Both the position numbers and the translations under genes were made by a program. Below the pieces are notes generated by a model. It saw nothing but the letters and a program-made list of their open reading frames with translations, was not told the DNA's origin and made no database searches. A stretch of 64,000 bases of DNA from Chaetorhynchus papuensis (Eukaryota; Chordata; Aves; Passeriformes; Rhipiduridae): assembly GCA_013396525.1 (NCBI GenBank), contig VWYX01001265.1, positions 89,540 through 153,539 of the forward strand, in the 5' to 3' direction. Below are positions 23,254-33,631 of the stretch, piece after piece (the stretch's first letter is position 1; each line of letters begins with the position of its first letter).

Positions 23254-25605
23254 TGATAAGGGATGGACACTGTGCTGGTTCTTAGCACTTCTTCAGTCTT
23301 GTGTTGGTTTCCGAGAGGTTTGGGGAAGAAGAAAAGCACTGGCTTCATTTATTTATTTTATTTCATTCTTTAAGCCAGGAGGTTTTCTTGCCTCACCAGA
23401 AGCCCAAAGCTTCTCCCCTTGGAGCTGAGGTGTCTCAGAGTGATGCTGGAATATGCAGTGTAGAGAGAGCTTGAAGTGTCTCCAGAACTGCTCAGAGAAA
23501 GAGATTTCTCACATCTTTTCTCGTACAAAGTGTTTTAGTCACTGCTGGTGGCCTGGTGGCAGGACCTTTGCAGTGAGGGCTCTTTCTTCTTGTGGTGGGA
23601 GCAGAGCGTGGCTCTCCGTGGAGTCTGTCTGATCCCATGGAGAGCAATTGCTGCCCTCAGGGGAAGATGGGAAGCAACTTCATATTCTGTCTTTTGAGGA
23701 CTTCATTTGTATTCCCGGTCAGTGTTCCATGAGCAGGGGCTCAAAACAACCAGTGTGCGTTTGGAGGATTTTCCCACACGGAAATATTTACCTGCTCATT
23801 GTCCCCTCCGTGGCACTGCCCTGGAGTCTGTCAGGGAGCAGCTCTGGCTCTGGGGTGTCACTGTCAGTCAGGCTGTGGCATTCCTGCCTTGGGATTCCTG
23901 CCTGGCCTCAGCCCACCTGGCACAGCCTGGACACGATCCCACTGTTAAACTTCCAGCTCCAAAATCAGGACTGCTTGGTCCCAGCTCCCTTTTAGGACAT
24001 TCCCCAGCCTGTGCCATTTCCTGATCCTTATCTTGGACTGTTTGGCTCCACTCTGGCTTGGTTTAACTCACTGTTACAGGCACAGCCCCTGGGTTTAGTC
24101 CTTGTCCCTGTCATTTAACCTCTTGTTTTCCCTTGTGTCACCTCTCTGTGTGGGAACTGAGCCCTTCCAGGTGAGGGACGCTTTTCCAGCATGGTGTTCT
24201 TGGGGCCATCTCTGTTCACACTAATATTGGCATTAAATTTGCTGATAATAATTGGTCTTCCCATGGCAGGATCGTCCCTTTTCTAATTGTTCTTGTCTGA
24301 TTTGACTATAGAAATGTTGCTTGGTCTTTCTTTGTCAGAGGCTTTCTCTGTAGTCCTGTCTGGAGCCTCAAAACTCTTTTATTTTTGCAGTGTTGTTGCC
24401 TGTCACAACACAGGACCTTTCTCTGATTGGTCTTTATCCTCAAACATTGGTGTCATCATGCCAAATTCCCTCGTCTGCCAATGTGTCCAGGCCTTAATAT
24501 GAAATGAAAACGTGGGAAATCCAAATTATTTCAGCAAAAGGTTTTAACTCCAGCTTTGGGTCATGAGGTGGCTCAGGGTGGCTGGGGAAGCAGCGCTGGT
24601 GGAAATCTGCACCATCCAAGGGACTGGGCTCCCTCAGCACAAGATGCTAAAATCAGCACTAAAAGAGAGATAAGTTGGCTGTATTTTTCTCAATTTATGT
24701 GTTTTGAATCCCTTAAATCATTTACAAAATGCAATCCCAAAGGTTTAATATTTTATGGAAGAGAGAACGAGGCTGCTTTCTTTTGGTGAGCAAAGAAGTT
24801 TGAAAGCAATAGGTTGCCTTAGGTGATACCAACTGTATTTCTTCATCCTATGGCTACAACTTCAGACTTTACAAAAACTGGTTTGTTTGTTGGTTTTTTG
24901 GGGGGGAATTTTGGCTTTTCTGGGAGGAATCCAAGACAAATATTGAAACCTCTTAGGTATTCCTATTTGAGGCACGTCAAACATCTCGTGTTGGCAGAAC
25001 CAGACACAGCTGAGGCTAATGCATAAAAGTGTAATGAAATAGGTATTTTGCTCCTGTCTGCTGTTACTATGAAAGTCCCATTTCAGTTTCCTTTTCTGAA
25101 CAAAATGTTACCTTTTTTTATGAATCCAGAAGTGTGAGAGATGCTGAGCTTTCAAGTTGGTGTGCACCTTTCCTGGCTGGGATGTCTCATTCTAAGGATG
25201 TGGGGACTCTCTGGGCTGTGACAGTGGAAGCAACGGACTGGTTTCATTCCCTTTAGTGCTTCTTCACAGCTTCTGCAGGCTGCAAGTGCCTCCTTCTAGA
25301 AGCTACATAAAATCAAAAAGGAGATCTGAGATTTTTCAGTCTTGTGGTTCTTCTTTGCACAGCTGGTGCTTCTCCGAGATGTCTCAGATAGGGAAGTGAA
25401 ACCCCCAGCGTTTATCTGTGGAGCACTGTGGGTTGATTGCTTGAAGTGTTGCAAACTCCCAAGCAGTTAAGTGAAATTTCCAGGAAATTACCATTATTTA
25501 GGTCAGCTGAGTGCCTTTGAGTTGCCTTTTGTGTGTATCTGGTTCTTGTTGCAGCCACACTTCAGAAAAAAAAATGCGTCTGAAGGAGCAAATTGCTGTG
25601 GTTGT
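23254..25605. other. Unique non-coding DNA
   Basis: No gene, no clear repeat and no tandem array were seen. Open frames up to about 115 codons occur around 23650-24020 in two overlapping frames; neither shows a motif. A weak 'CATTTAACCTCTTGTTTTCC' piece near 24113 resembles a MIR core but is too short to call. Confidence 0.42.
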
Positions 25606-25990
25606 GACAGAGTCACGGAATGGTTTGGGTGGGAAGGGACCTGAAAGATCTCATTTCAACCCCCTGCCATGGGCAGGGACACCTTCCACTATCCCAGGAT
25701 GCTCCAAGCCCTGTCCAAACCTGGCCTTGGACACTTCCAGGGATCCAGGGGCAGCCACAGCTTCTCTGGGCATCCTGTGCCAGGGCCTCACTGTCCTCCC
25801 AGGGCACAATTCCTTCCCAATATCCCATCCATCCCTGCCCTCTGGCAGTGGGAAGCCATTCCCTGTGTCGTGTCATTCCATGCCTTGTCCCAAGTCCCTC
25901 TCCAGCTCTGCTGGAGCCGCTTTGGGTCCTGGAAGGGACTCTGAGGTCTCCCTGGATCCTTCTTTTCTCCAGGTGAACACCCCCAGCTGA
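25606..25990 (-). repeat. CR1 LINE 3' fragment, about 385 bases
   Basis: Complemented CR1 runs from 'CACGGAATGGTTTGGGTGGG' through 'CAATATCCCATCCATCCCTG' and 'GTCCCTCTCCAGCTCTGCTG' to 'TTCTTTTCTCCAGGTGAACA'. It lies 50 bases upstream of a + strand CR1 copy with a different tail type; their 3' ends point away from each other. Confidence 0.94.
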
Positions 25991-26040
25991 TCCAATTCCC
26001 ACCATCCTCAACGCAATCGCTTCTGTTAAGTGGAGTTTCC

Positions 26041-26298
26041 CAGGTTATGTTTTTCAGGGCAAGGGAAATGGCCTCAAGTTGCACCAGGGGATGTTGAGGT
26101 TAAATATTGGGGAAAAAAACATTCATGGAAAAAGGTTGTCAAGCATTGGAACAGCTGCTCAGGGCAGTGCTGGAGTCACTAAAAACTTGTGGATGTGGCA
26201 CTTGAGGACATGGCTTAGTGGTGACTGTGGTGGTGCTGGTTGACGGTTGGACTTGATGATCTTGGAAAACTTTTCCAGCCTTAATGATTCTGGGATTG
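26041..26298 (+). repeat. CR1 LINE 3' fragment ('ACTTGAGGAC' tail type)
   Basis: 'AATGGCCTCAAGTTGCACCA', 'GAGGTTAAATATTGGGG', 'AAAACTTGTGGATGTGGCAC', then 'TTTTCCAGCCTTAATGATTC'. It is the same tail type as 10101-10421. A short internal deletion has removed part of the 'TCACCATCTCTGGA' block. Confidence 0.9.
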
Positions 26299-26696
26299 CC
26301 TGAAATCCAGCAGAGTCTTTGGAGAAGCGTGTGCTGTGTAAAGCGTGTGGTGCAAAATTAAAGCAGACAGGGAGCTCCCCCCGTGTCGTCGGAAATGGAG
26401 CGTTTTAATTGAAGGCAGCGGGGCGCGGCGTTAATGGCAGGCAGCCGCCTGTCCCTGCCCGGCTTGGTGGCACCTCGGAGCAGTTCCATGCCAAACATCA
26501 TCACAGTGTCAGATCTTCAGGAGACTGGGGGGGGATGGAGGCTCTGGCAGCTCCAGAGTGTTTATTCCATGAGCTGTAGTGCTTGCTCCCCATCAACGAC
26601 TCTGCCTTTGGGGCTGGGATGAGGCACAACCGGAGGCCAGGATTTAGAAGAATCCAGGACTGAGTGAAACTCTCAGGGCTCCAGTTGTGCCTTCCT
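26299..26696. other. Unique DNA with a short CpG-rich patch
   Basis: 26380-26470 is locally GC- and CpG-rich (CGTCGG, GGGGCGCGGCG, GCCGCC), which stands out from the CpG-poor surroundings. No TATA box, start codon context or paired splice site makes it a gene. It directly precedes the 34-base tandem array. Confidence 0.45.
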
Positions 26697-27105
26697 GGCT
26701 TGGAGTGACCCCCACAAGCCACCACAGCCTGGTGTGGAGTGACCCCCACGAGCCACCAAAGCCTGGCTCAGAGTGACCCCCATGAGCCACCAAAGCCTGG
26801 TGTGGAGTGACCCCCACGAGCCACCAAGGCCTGGCTCAGAGTGACCCCCCACGAGCCACCACAGCCTGGCTCAGAGTGACCCCCATGAGCCACCACAGCC
26901 TGGCTCAGAGTGACCCCCATGAGCCACCAAGGCCTGACTCAGAGTGACCCCCACGAGCCACCAAAGCCTGGCTCAGAGTGACCCCCACAAGCCACCAAAG
27001 CCTGGCTCGGAGTGACCCCCACAAGCCACCAAGGCCTGGCTCAGAGTGACCCCCAGGAGCCACCACAGCCTGGCTCAGAGTGACCCCCACGAGCCACCAA
27101 GGCCG
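26697..27105. repeat. Minisatellite: 12 copies of a 34-base unit
   Basis: Twelve head-to-tail units start at 26697, 26731, 26765, 26799, 26833, 26868, 26902, 26936, 26970, 27004, 27038 and 27072. All are 34 bases except the fifth, which has an extra C. The core GAGTGACCCCCAYGAGCCAC is nearly invariant. Differences are concentrated at three places: GGCTCAG or GGTGTGG at the start, CACG/CATG/CACA in the middle, and CCAAAG/CCAAGG/CCACAG near the end. There are no spacers, so it is not a CRISPR array. Because 34 is not a multiple of three, the reading frame rotates with each copy and the repeat does not code for a regular repeated peptide. Confidence 0.97.
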
Positions 27106-27465
27106 TGCCTCGCTGCCGAGAGTGGCAGATCCATGGAGGATCAAGGAACCAGGACTGCTGTATGTGGAGCCTGAACAAATGGCTCATTTGCATGGTGGGT
27201 TCACATCTTTGCAGAGTCTGTTTTGGGCTATAAAGTGCTCGGCTTCACTTTCTGACGAGCAGGTGTTTGGCAAGGAAAGAGCCATCACACCATCAGCTGG
27301 GAGAGAGGAGGAATCTGCTGCCGGAGCGTTGATTCAGAAGTCGTGGCTGCTGTTCAGGAAACTTTATTGGAAGAGTTTTCTGAAGTTCTTTCCTTTAAAG
27401 TGAAGCAAGAGACTTGCTGGCCTCCCACTCTTGTGCTTGTAAGTCCCTTGTTCCCTGGGAGCACA
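27106..27465. other. Unique non-coding DNA
   Basis: Flanking sequence between the 34-base array and the next CR1 copy. No exon is supported. Confidence 0.4.
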
Positions 27466-27745
27466 GCCCAACCCCCCCGGCTGCCCCCTCCTGTCAGGGA
27501 GTTGTGCAGAGCCAGAAAGTCCCCCCTGAGCCTCCTTTTCTCCAGGCTGAGCCCCCTTTCCCAGCTCCCTCAGCTGCTCCTGGTGCTCCAGCCCCTTCCC
27601 CAGCTCCATTCCCTTCCCTGGACATGCTCCAGCCCCTCAGTGTCCTTCTTGTGAGGGGCCCAGAGCTGTTCCCAGGCCTGGAGGTGCCTCAGCAGTGCCA
27701 GCACAGAGGGATAATCACTGCCCTGGTCCTGCTGGCTGCACTATT
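27466..27745 (-). repeat. CR1 LINE fragment from upstream of the usual 3' end
   Basis: Complemented CR1 sequence: 'CTCCTGTCAGGGAGTTGTGC', 'CTCCTTTTCTCCAGGCTGAG', 'GCTCCAGCCCCTTCCCCAGC', 'GTCCTTCTTGTGAGGGGCCC', 'GGATAATCACTGCCCTGGTC'. This is the part of CR1 before the 3' UTR tail found in the other copies. The last few hundred bases of the element are missing on its 3' side. Confidence 0.88.
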
Positions 27746-29629
27746 AAGTTAATTAATTTAATTAGTCAGTGTCGCCATGTCTCTTTGTTACTATGGAGTT
27801 ATCATTTGCCTTTCTGCTGTTTGCAAGGTCTCCTTTAGGACTGAACTTCTGAACAGGGCTCAAAATAAAGCCACAGCTCCAGATTTGATTCAGACCTCAC
27901 CAGGTGCCACGAAGGGGGTGTCGGGCTCTGCGATGATTTTGGCTCATCCTGGTGTCCTGTTTGTATCTGATGTGTTCCTGAGTTGCTAAATGGATGAGTT
28001 TAGGCTCTTTTGCTCTCAGTAACGATGTTTTTACCCTGGATCCCTGAGGTGATGGCTCTGGCTGGAGCAGCAGGCTGGAGCTGTGGGATGCCGCTCGCTG
28101 TGCGGGCTCTTCCTCCTCAGCATTCCCACGTCCTTGTCTGTGGGTTTGTGTTTGGATTGGCGAGCGGGAATGATCATTTTTTGAAACACTCCTGCAGCTT
28201 TGCAAGCTTTCATCCTGAAAAAATGAAGCCTGTCTGCTCTTTCCTCCTGGAACGGTTACAGAGGGGTTTTAGCCTTCGGGAGATTATTGGACAGAAGTTG
28301 CTGTTGGAAGGCAGAGGTGCAAATGGGATTTCCTAAACGCAGCCTTGCCTCCAGCCCTGCCCTTGTGTAACACAGTGGCAAAAATAGCAGTTATTCCTGG
28401 GAAAACTGGAGCACTCTTGGGAGGTCCCACCTGTTCTCTGTTCCTTACAGTGCATTTTCCAGAGAGATTTCGGCGCCGTGGGAGCCGGGCACGGCAGCAG
28501 CCGAGGAGCTGGGGCTGTTGCCTGTTTCTGTGGCCCTTTTGTGGGGATAAGTAGGTCAGTGGCACCAGTGCTGCTCGTGACACTTGCCCTGAAAGCAGAG
28601 CAGAGCTCTGGGGCTGTTTCCTGGCCTCTCGCTTTGTTCAGGGTTACGTGTTTCGCCTTCAAACCGGCACAGGGTGACTCCAGTCTGCTGCTGTGGCACT
28701 GCCTTTCTTCCAAGGCTCTGAGCCACTCATCCCGTTCCTCAAACGTGCTGAGGGACTGATGGGATCCCTGTGCTGCTGGTGGGTCTGGATATGGAGAGGT
28801 GATGGGAGAAGATGCTGGCAAGGGGTTCCCATTTTTACAACAACTTTTTATTCCAGATTTTACCCCACGTTGCTTCCCTGGTGTTGAAGCCCCTGTGAGG
28901 GGTTAATACATTGTCTCAACAATTCAGAGTTGATGTGGAGCGAAAGTTTTGGTCTGGAAGTTCTCGTGTTAAATTTTTTTGGCCTTCTTTTTGAAGGAGC
29001 TCCGAGCATTTTACAAAGAACTCTACCCCTGCTCTGGAAAACCAGCAGAAGGTCCTGGATGCTGAAATATGTTCTCTTCGAAAAAAACCCCAAACTTCAG
29101 AGCTACATGACTGAGGGGTCAGCAATAAGCACCCTTTCCTCCTTCTTTCATTCTTTTATTGTGTTTAACTTGTGGGGGTTCGATGCTCCTTTTTTAATTT
29201 TTTTTTTTTTTTATTTTAAGCTTCAAATTTGAGTCCTTGTATGTTCCTGGCATTTCTTGCTCCCATGCTCGGATTTTATTCCAGAGTCAGAGCTATGAAG
29301 TAGTTGAAGTCAGACCAGCACAAGATGATTAATTTTTCCTGTCTCCCAGGATCATATTTTGAGACTGTCAAGACATGTGTTCTCAGATAGATTCCCTGGT
29401 AGCGTGGGGGTTGTGGGAAAATGGCTCAGCAAGGCTGTGCCCTTTCCTTCCCATAAAACTGGGATGGTTGGAAGATGCCAATCAACCAATTTTGTGTAGT
29501 AGTTCCATCTTTCGGTCCCCTTACAAACAAATTTGTAAGATGCTTTACATCCTGCTGAACAGGAAGTAGCTTTAGATTATATTTCTCCTCTCGAGTTGCT
29601 ATTTGTGAGCCACGAGCTCCCTGGTGAAT
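27746..29629. other. Unique non-coding DNA
   Basis: No exon or CR1 copy was recognised. It begins with an AT-rich run of TTAATTAATTTAATTAG at about 27748-27764. A T-rich run lies at 29192-29215. A CpG-richer stretch lies at 28460-28510 without promoter elements. Overlapping open frames at 28333-28821 have no recognised domain. Confidence 0.42.
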
Positions 29630-29770
29630 TCCCAAGGAATGCTGCGAGCCAGGGAACCGGAGCAGACGGAGCGAATTCCCTGAGGTTGTGCGGAAGGGCT
29701 GAGGCACAGCTGGGAATCAAACCCCGGGTCACCCGACACCCGGCCCTTGCCTTAACTACTGTACAAGAAT
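29630..29770 (-). repeat. tRNA-derived SINE remnant (MIR class)
   Basis: On the complement strand, 'ACAGTAGTTAAGGCAAGGGC' is followed by 'GACCCGGGGTTTGATTCC' and 'CAGCTGTGCCTCAGCCCTTC'. GGTTTGATTCC matches a tRNA-type B box (consensus GGTTCGANTCC) with one change, and 'AGTAGTTAAGGC' matches the A-box region of MIR-like SINEs. The continuation 'CACAACCTCAGGGAATTC' fits the degraded 'TGTGACCTTGGGCAAGTCA' core. It is not an intact tRNA gene: the cloverleaf arms do not close and the sequence continues as SINE body. Confidence 0.68.
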
Positions 29771-31675
29771 TTCCTCCTACCGCGCCTCTAATAGAAACTG
29801 CAGGGCCAAATTAAGTGGGCAGATTGTAATCGCTGCTGCTGAGTTATCCCAGCTGTGGAATTACTGCAGCCCTTTGCTTTCCCCAGCTAATTTGGAAAGT
29901 TTGCTGCCTCTTCCCCCTTCCCAGTGCTCCACCTTGCCGCATTCCAGGCTCTGCCTTGTGGGAAAAAGAGCCTCAATGACCATAAAGAGCCCAGATGTTG
30001 TGGCTGCTGGGGGCAGGAAGCACAAGTCAGCTCTCCCTGGTTTGTGAAGCTAAAAATAGTGAGAGCATTAATACGAATCTCTGCCTTCAGCTCGCTGGGC
30101 AGCCCGGCCTCTCCGGAGGCATCTTCCTTGTGGGAGCTGCACGGCACAGGGAGCAGGCAGGCAGCTCGTTAGATTAATTCCTCACTGGTTTGGTTCGTTG
30201 TTGTATTTGCATTACAGGAGTGCCTGCAGGCCTGAGTGCAGCTTAGACTCCCAGCTCGGCATGGCACGGGAGCGTGGCAAAGAGACTGACTGAGCCTAAA
30301 GATGCTCTGGATGAATTTCAGAGTAAGGAAATGTAGTGAGTGACAGGGAGGGGACAGAACCTGCCAGCCACGTGGCGCCGACAGCGATAAACCCGGGGTG
30401 AGTTGTTTATTTTCTTTTACCAGCGCAGTGAGTGCCCTCAGCTCATCCCCAGCCCAGCCAGCGCTGTCACAGGCTCCTCGCTGGGAGCTGTGGGGTGGCT
30501 GGTGCTCGGTGGATAACTGGGAAAACCAGGCACTGTCCCCTTCCTAAAGCAGCACAGGAGCGTGGTCTGTCGAGGGTGGTTGCTTGGGATGGTCTGTCTA
30601 GATGGTGAATGTGCTGCACGACCTTCCAGAGTCACTCCAAATCCCCTTTTCAGTGATTTCATGTCAGGGGCAGCCAGTGGGAGAGCACATTTGGGGACTG
30701 GGGAGTGTCTGGACAGCGTTTTCCAGCCTTATGGGTGGGGTGGGGAGGGTGGGAACAACGTGATCAAAGTGGCTTTTGTTCCCTGCAGCACAGATTATAG
30801 TAATGTTGCTATGGCCACAAATCTCCCTCAAATTGCTGCAGACAATTCATGAATTTCCTTTTTTATTACATCCTAACACTGAAAACCAGCGAGGCTGCCA
30901 GAAACCTCTCCCAGGGAAATCTGTAACCGCTGGAGATGTCAGGAGCTGCAGGAGAGGTTGGAATACAGGTAGTGTGAGTATTGCTGTGCTGGGGGATGCT
31001 GCAAAGGCAATCTCTTGTTGCTTGGAACTTCGGGATGCTTTTGAGGTGAAGTAATTAAATTAACCCAAAATATCTAGCTGCTCCCTTCGATCCCATGAGT
31101 CCTTATTAATTAGTTATTCCCATCTCCAGGGTAATTGGAGGATCAGGATACCTGAGTCATAGGCAGTGGAGCCCTGTAAGCTTTATCCTGTTTTGTTCCC
31201 AGAGGTGCTTTCCCAAGGAAGCTGTGTGGTCAGGAGAGCCTCACCTGGCACAGCAGTGGGGCTCCTGAGGCTGGGATGGGAGATCCCTGGCTGGGAGATC
31301 CCTGGCAGTGCTTCCTGCTGCTGAAGCACGTGGGAGGTTGGATTTTTTCCTCCTTTTTGTAGCTTTGCTCACTCACAAAGGAGCGTGGACCTTCAGCAGC
31401 ATTCAGGTGCCCTGAGCACTGGGGGTGAGGGAGTTGTGTTGGTTTTCTTTCTGTTTTACATCAAGTTGTACATCTTGCATGAAGTCACTCATTAAAAACT
31501 CTTGTCTTTGTGGGCAGAGAGGGAGGGAGAGGGGAGGAAGTCGGTTTTGGCTGCAGCACAGCTTTCTCACCCCACCGTCCCCCATGTGAGTTGTGAATTG
31601 GTCTGTGGGGGTTCTCTCAGGGCTTGGGGAACAGGGCTGTGAACAAGACTCCTAAACACCACTTGGTCGCTGCCT
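29771..31675. other. Unique non-coding DNA
   Basis: No exon or mobile element was seen. A GTGAGT donor-like site at about 30400 follows a CpG-containing stretch with GCCACGTGGCGCC at 30367-30379, but there is no paired acceptor. 31273-31302 has a short direct duplication of 'GGCTGGGAGATCCCT' type. Confidence 0.42.
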
Positions 31676-31725
31676 TCTGTGGCCCTGGGCAAGTCATTTA
31701 GCTCTTTACTGCCTTAATTGGCCTA
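31676..31725 (+). repeat. MIR-class SINE core remnant
   Basis: 'TGTGGCCCTGGGCAAGTCAT' followed by 'TTAGCTCTTTACTGCCTTA' matches the conserved MIR core ('TGTGACCTTGGGCAAGTCAC', 'TTAACCTCTCTGTGCCTCA'). Only about 50 bases can be recognised, so the boundaries are approximate. Confidence 0.62.
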
Positions 31726-31904
31726 ATTAGTGCCTTCAGGTATCTCAGAGTTCTGGTAATTGGTGCTTCTGGTTGTACACCAAGGCAGTGACCGAGAGCC
31801 CTGGGCATGTTCAGCCGGGTTCCTTGTCAGACTGTAGCCAAATAAACATCAAAATTCCTGCTTGCTGTGTTTGATGGGACAGCTTGGAGGGGATGACTGA
31901 GCTT

Positions 31905-32050
31905 AGAATCACAGAGGGTTTGGGTTGGAAGGACCTTAAAGCCCATCCCATTCCACCCCTGCCATGGGCAGGGACACCTTCCACTAGCCCAGGTTGCTCC
32001 AAGCTGGCCTGGGACACTTGCAGGGATCCAGGGGCAGCCACAGCTTCACC
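31905..32050 (-). repeat. CR1 LINE 3' fragment
   Basis: Complemented CR1 end beginning AGAATCACAGAGGGTTTGGG, then 'CCCTGCCATGGGCAGGGACA', 'CCTTCCACTAGCCCAGG' and 'CAGGGATCCAGGGGCAGCCA'. It is internally shortened where 'CCCCATCCAACCT' normally lies. Confidence 0.93.
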
Positions 32051-32363
32051 CAAAGCGTGGCTGTGGCCATCCCAGCACTCAGATTGTGCTGGTGTGACCT
32101 CGTTGTCTGAAAATCAAGCCACAGGTTACTTTCATCAGTTTGTTGATTTGAGGCTCATTGAAACCCATCCTTGGTCCTTGTCCTCTTCTGGATCGTGGGG
32201 TGGATTTTTTTGGTTCCATGTGACAGAGCACAAGCTTTAGTGCATTAAACTCTGTTCATTTCAAAGCTTAGATTCATATTTGGTGTGTCTACAGTTTGTA
32301 TTATTTGAGGCACTGTGAGATTTATGGTTATTAAATGTCATGGAACCTTTCTGCCCAAGAGAA

Positions 32364-32452
32364 GAAATCAAAGAAACCCAGGATTTGGGTTTTCAGGGAC
32401 CCTAAAGATGTAGTTCCAACCCCCTCCTGTGGGCAGGTTGTGCCCTTCAAGT
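32364..32452 (-). repeat. Eroded CR1 LINE 3' fragment
   Basis: 'CAGGATTTGGGTTTTCAGGG', 'ACCCTAAAGATGTAGTTCCA', 'ACCCCCTCCTGTGGGCAGG' follow the complemented CR1 tail with many changes. It is much more diverged than its neighbours, so it is probably older or partly deleted. Confidence 0.65.
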
Positions 32453-33145
32453 GTCTGAGTAAAGCCCAGCCAGTGTTTTGGATCTTTTATATTTCTGGCT
32501 TTTTGAGCTTTTATGTTTTATGTTGATGGCTTTTTGAGCTGCCTGCTTTCTGTGGGTATCGTGGGTCTCTTGTGTAGTGCTCCAGCAAGGATCAGCATTT
32601 TGGGGTGACTCTACACAAAGTTTAGGGAGAAATCCTAATGCATTTACTGGAGCCTGCTGGAGCATTTCTGTGATGAGACAGAGAAGGACAAATGTGTAAG
32701 AACTGTCTGAGAATGGAATGAGGATTGTGGTGGAGTTGGAAGGCAAGGAGGGAAGTGTCCTGGGTGAGGAGTGGGGGATGAGGAGATGGCTTCACTTTGT
32801 AGGCAGAGGCCACAGGACCCCGATTTCATTCTTTTTCTTCTCCTGTTTTTTTTTTTTTTTTTTTACTTCCTTCTTGTGCCGTTTGCCCTCACCGTGCCTA
32901 CCCTTTCAGTTAATTTCTAAGAAGAGAAAAAAATTACTGAAACCGTTTCTGTGGCTTCAAAAGCAGGAAATCCACATTACTGTGCTGTGGCTTTATCAGC
33001 CCCTTCTCACCCTGGTGGCCTGAGCTTTGCCACCCTCAAGTCCCCTACCCATGGCACGAGTCATGAAGAAGTTCCTTCCCCAGCACTTAATGTACTAAAT
33101 GTTAATGTGATGTTCTTCTTCCTCCAAAACAGGAGTGCTTGGCAC
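32453..33145. other. Unique non-coding DNA with a T run
   Basis: The repeated phrase GGCTTTTTGAGCT (about 32499 and 32528) is a small duplication. A T run lies at 32847-32864. An acceptor-like CTTCCTCCAAAACAG at about 33117-33131 sits immediately before the next CR1 copy; exonisation of CR1 from this site is possible but unsupported. Confidence 0.4.
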
Positions 33146-33631
33146 AGGAGAGATGTGGATCTGTTAGAGTGGGTCCAGAGGAGGCCACGGAGCTGCTCCA
33201 AGGGCTGCAGCCCCTCTGCTCTGGAGCCAGGCTGGGAGAGCTCTGGGGGTGTTCACCTGGAGAAGAGAAGGATCCAGGGAGACCTCAGAGCCCCTTCCAG
33301 GGCCTAAAGGGGCTCCAGGAGAGCTGGAGAGGGACTTGTGACAAGGGATGGAGGGACAGGACACAGGGAATGGCTTCGCAGTGCCAGAGGGCAGGGCTGG
33401 ATGGGATATTGGGAAGGAATTCCTGGCTGTGAGGGAGGTGAGACCCTGGCACAGGGTGCCCAGAGAAGCTGTGGCTGCCCCTGGATCCCTGCAAGTGTCC
33501 AAGGCCAGGTGGAGCAACCTGGGATAGTGGAAGGTGTCCCTGCCCCTATGGCAGGAGGATTGATTTTTTTAAGAGTCTTTCATGACATGATGTTTAAGGT
33601 CCCTTCCAACCCAGACCATTCTGCGATGATT
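33146..33631 (+). repeat. CR1 LINE 3' fragment, about 485 bases, among the longest here
   Basis: 'AGAGATGTGGATCTGTTAGA', 'GTGGGTCCAGAGGAGGCCAC', 'CTGGAGAAGAGAAGGATCCA', 'GAGAGGGACTTGTGACAAGG', 'GATATTGGGAAGGAATTCCT', 'CCCTGGCACAGGGTGCCCAG', then 'AAGGTCCCTTCCAACCCAGA'. The start includes sequence just before the 3' untranslated tail. A short T run has interrupted the terminal part near 33560. Open frames here are CR1-derived. Confidence 0.95.

Noticed and set aside
26697..27105. Regular repeats suggesting a CRISPR array
   Set aside because: Units are directly adjacent with no spacers, and the genome is a vertebrate one.
26905..27144. Open frame on the complement strand inside the tandem array
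   Set aside because: It is produced by the 34-base repeat with its frame rotating between units, not by a gene.
29690..29765. Possible tRNA gene on the complement strand
   Set aside because: The B box is present, but the acceptor and anticodon arms do not pair and the sequence continues as a SINE body.
33146..33631. CR1 reverse transcriptase coding sequence
   Set aside because: Even the longest CR1 copies here cover only the 3' part; no reverse transcriptase or endonuclease motif is present.
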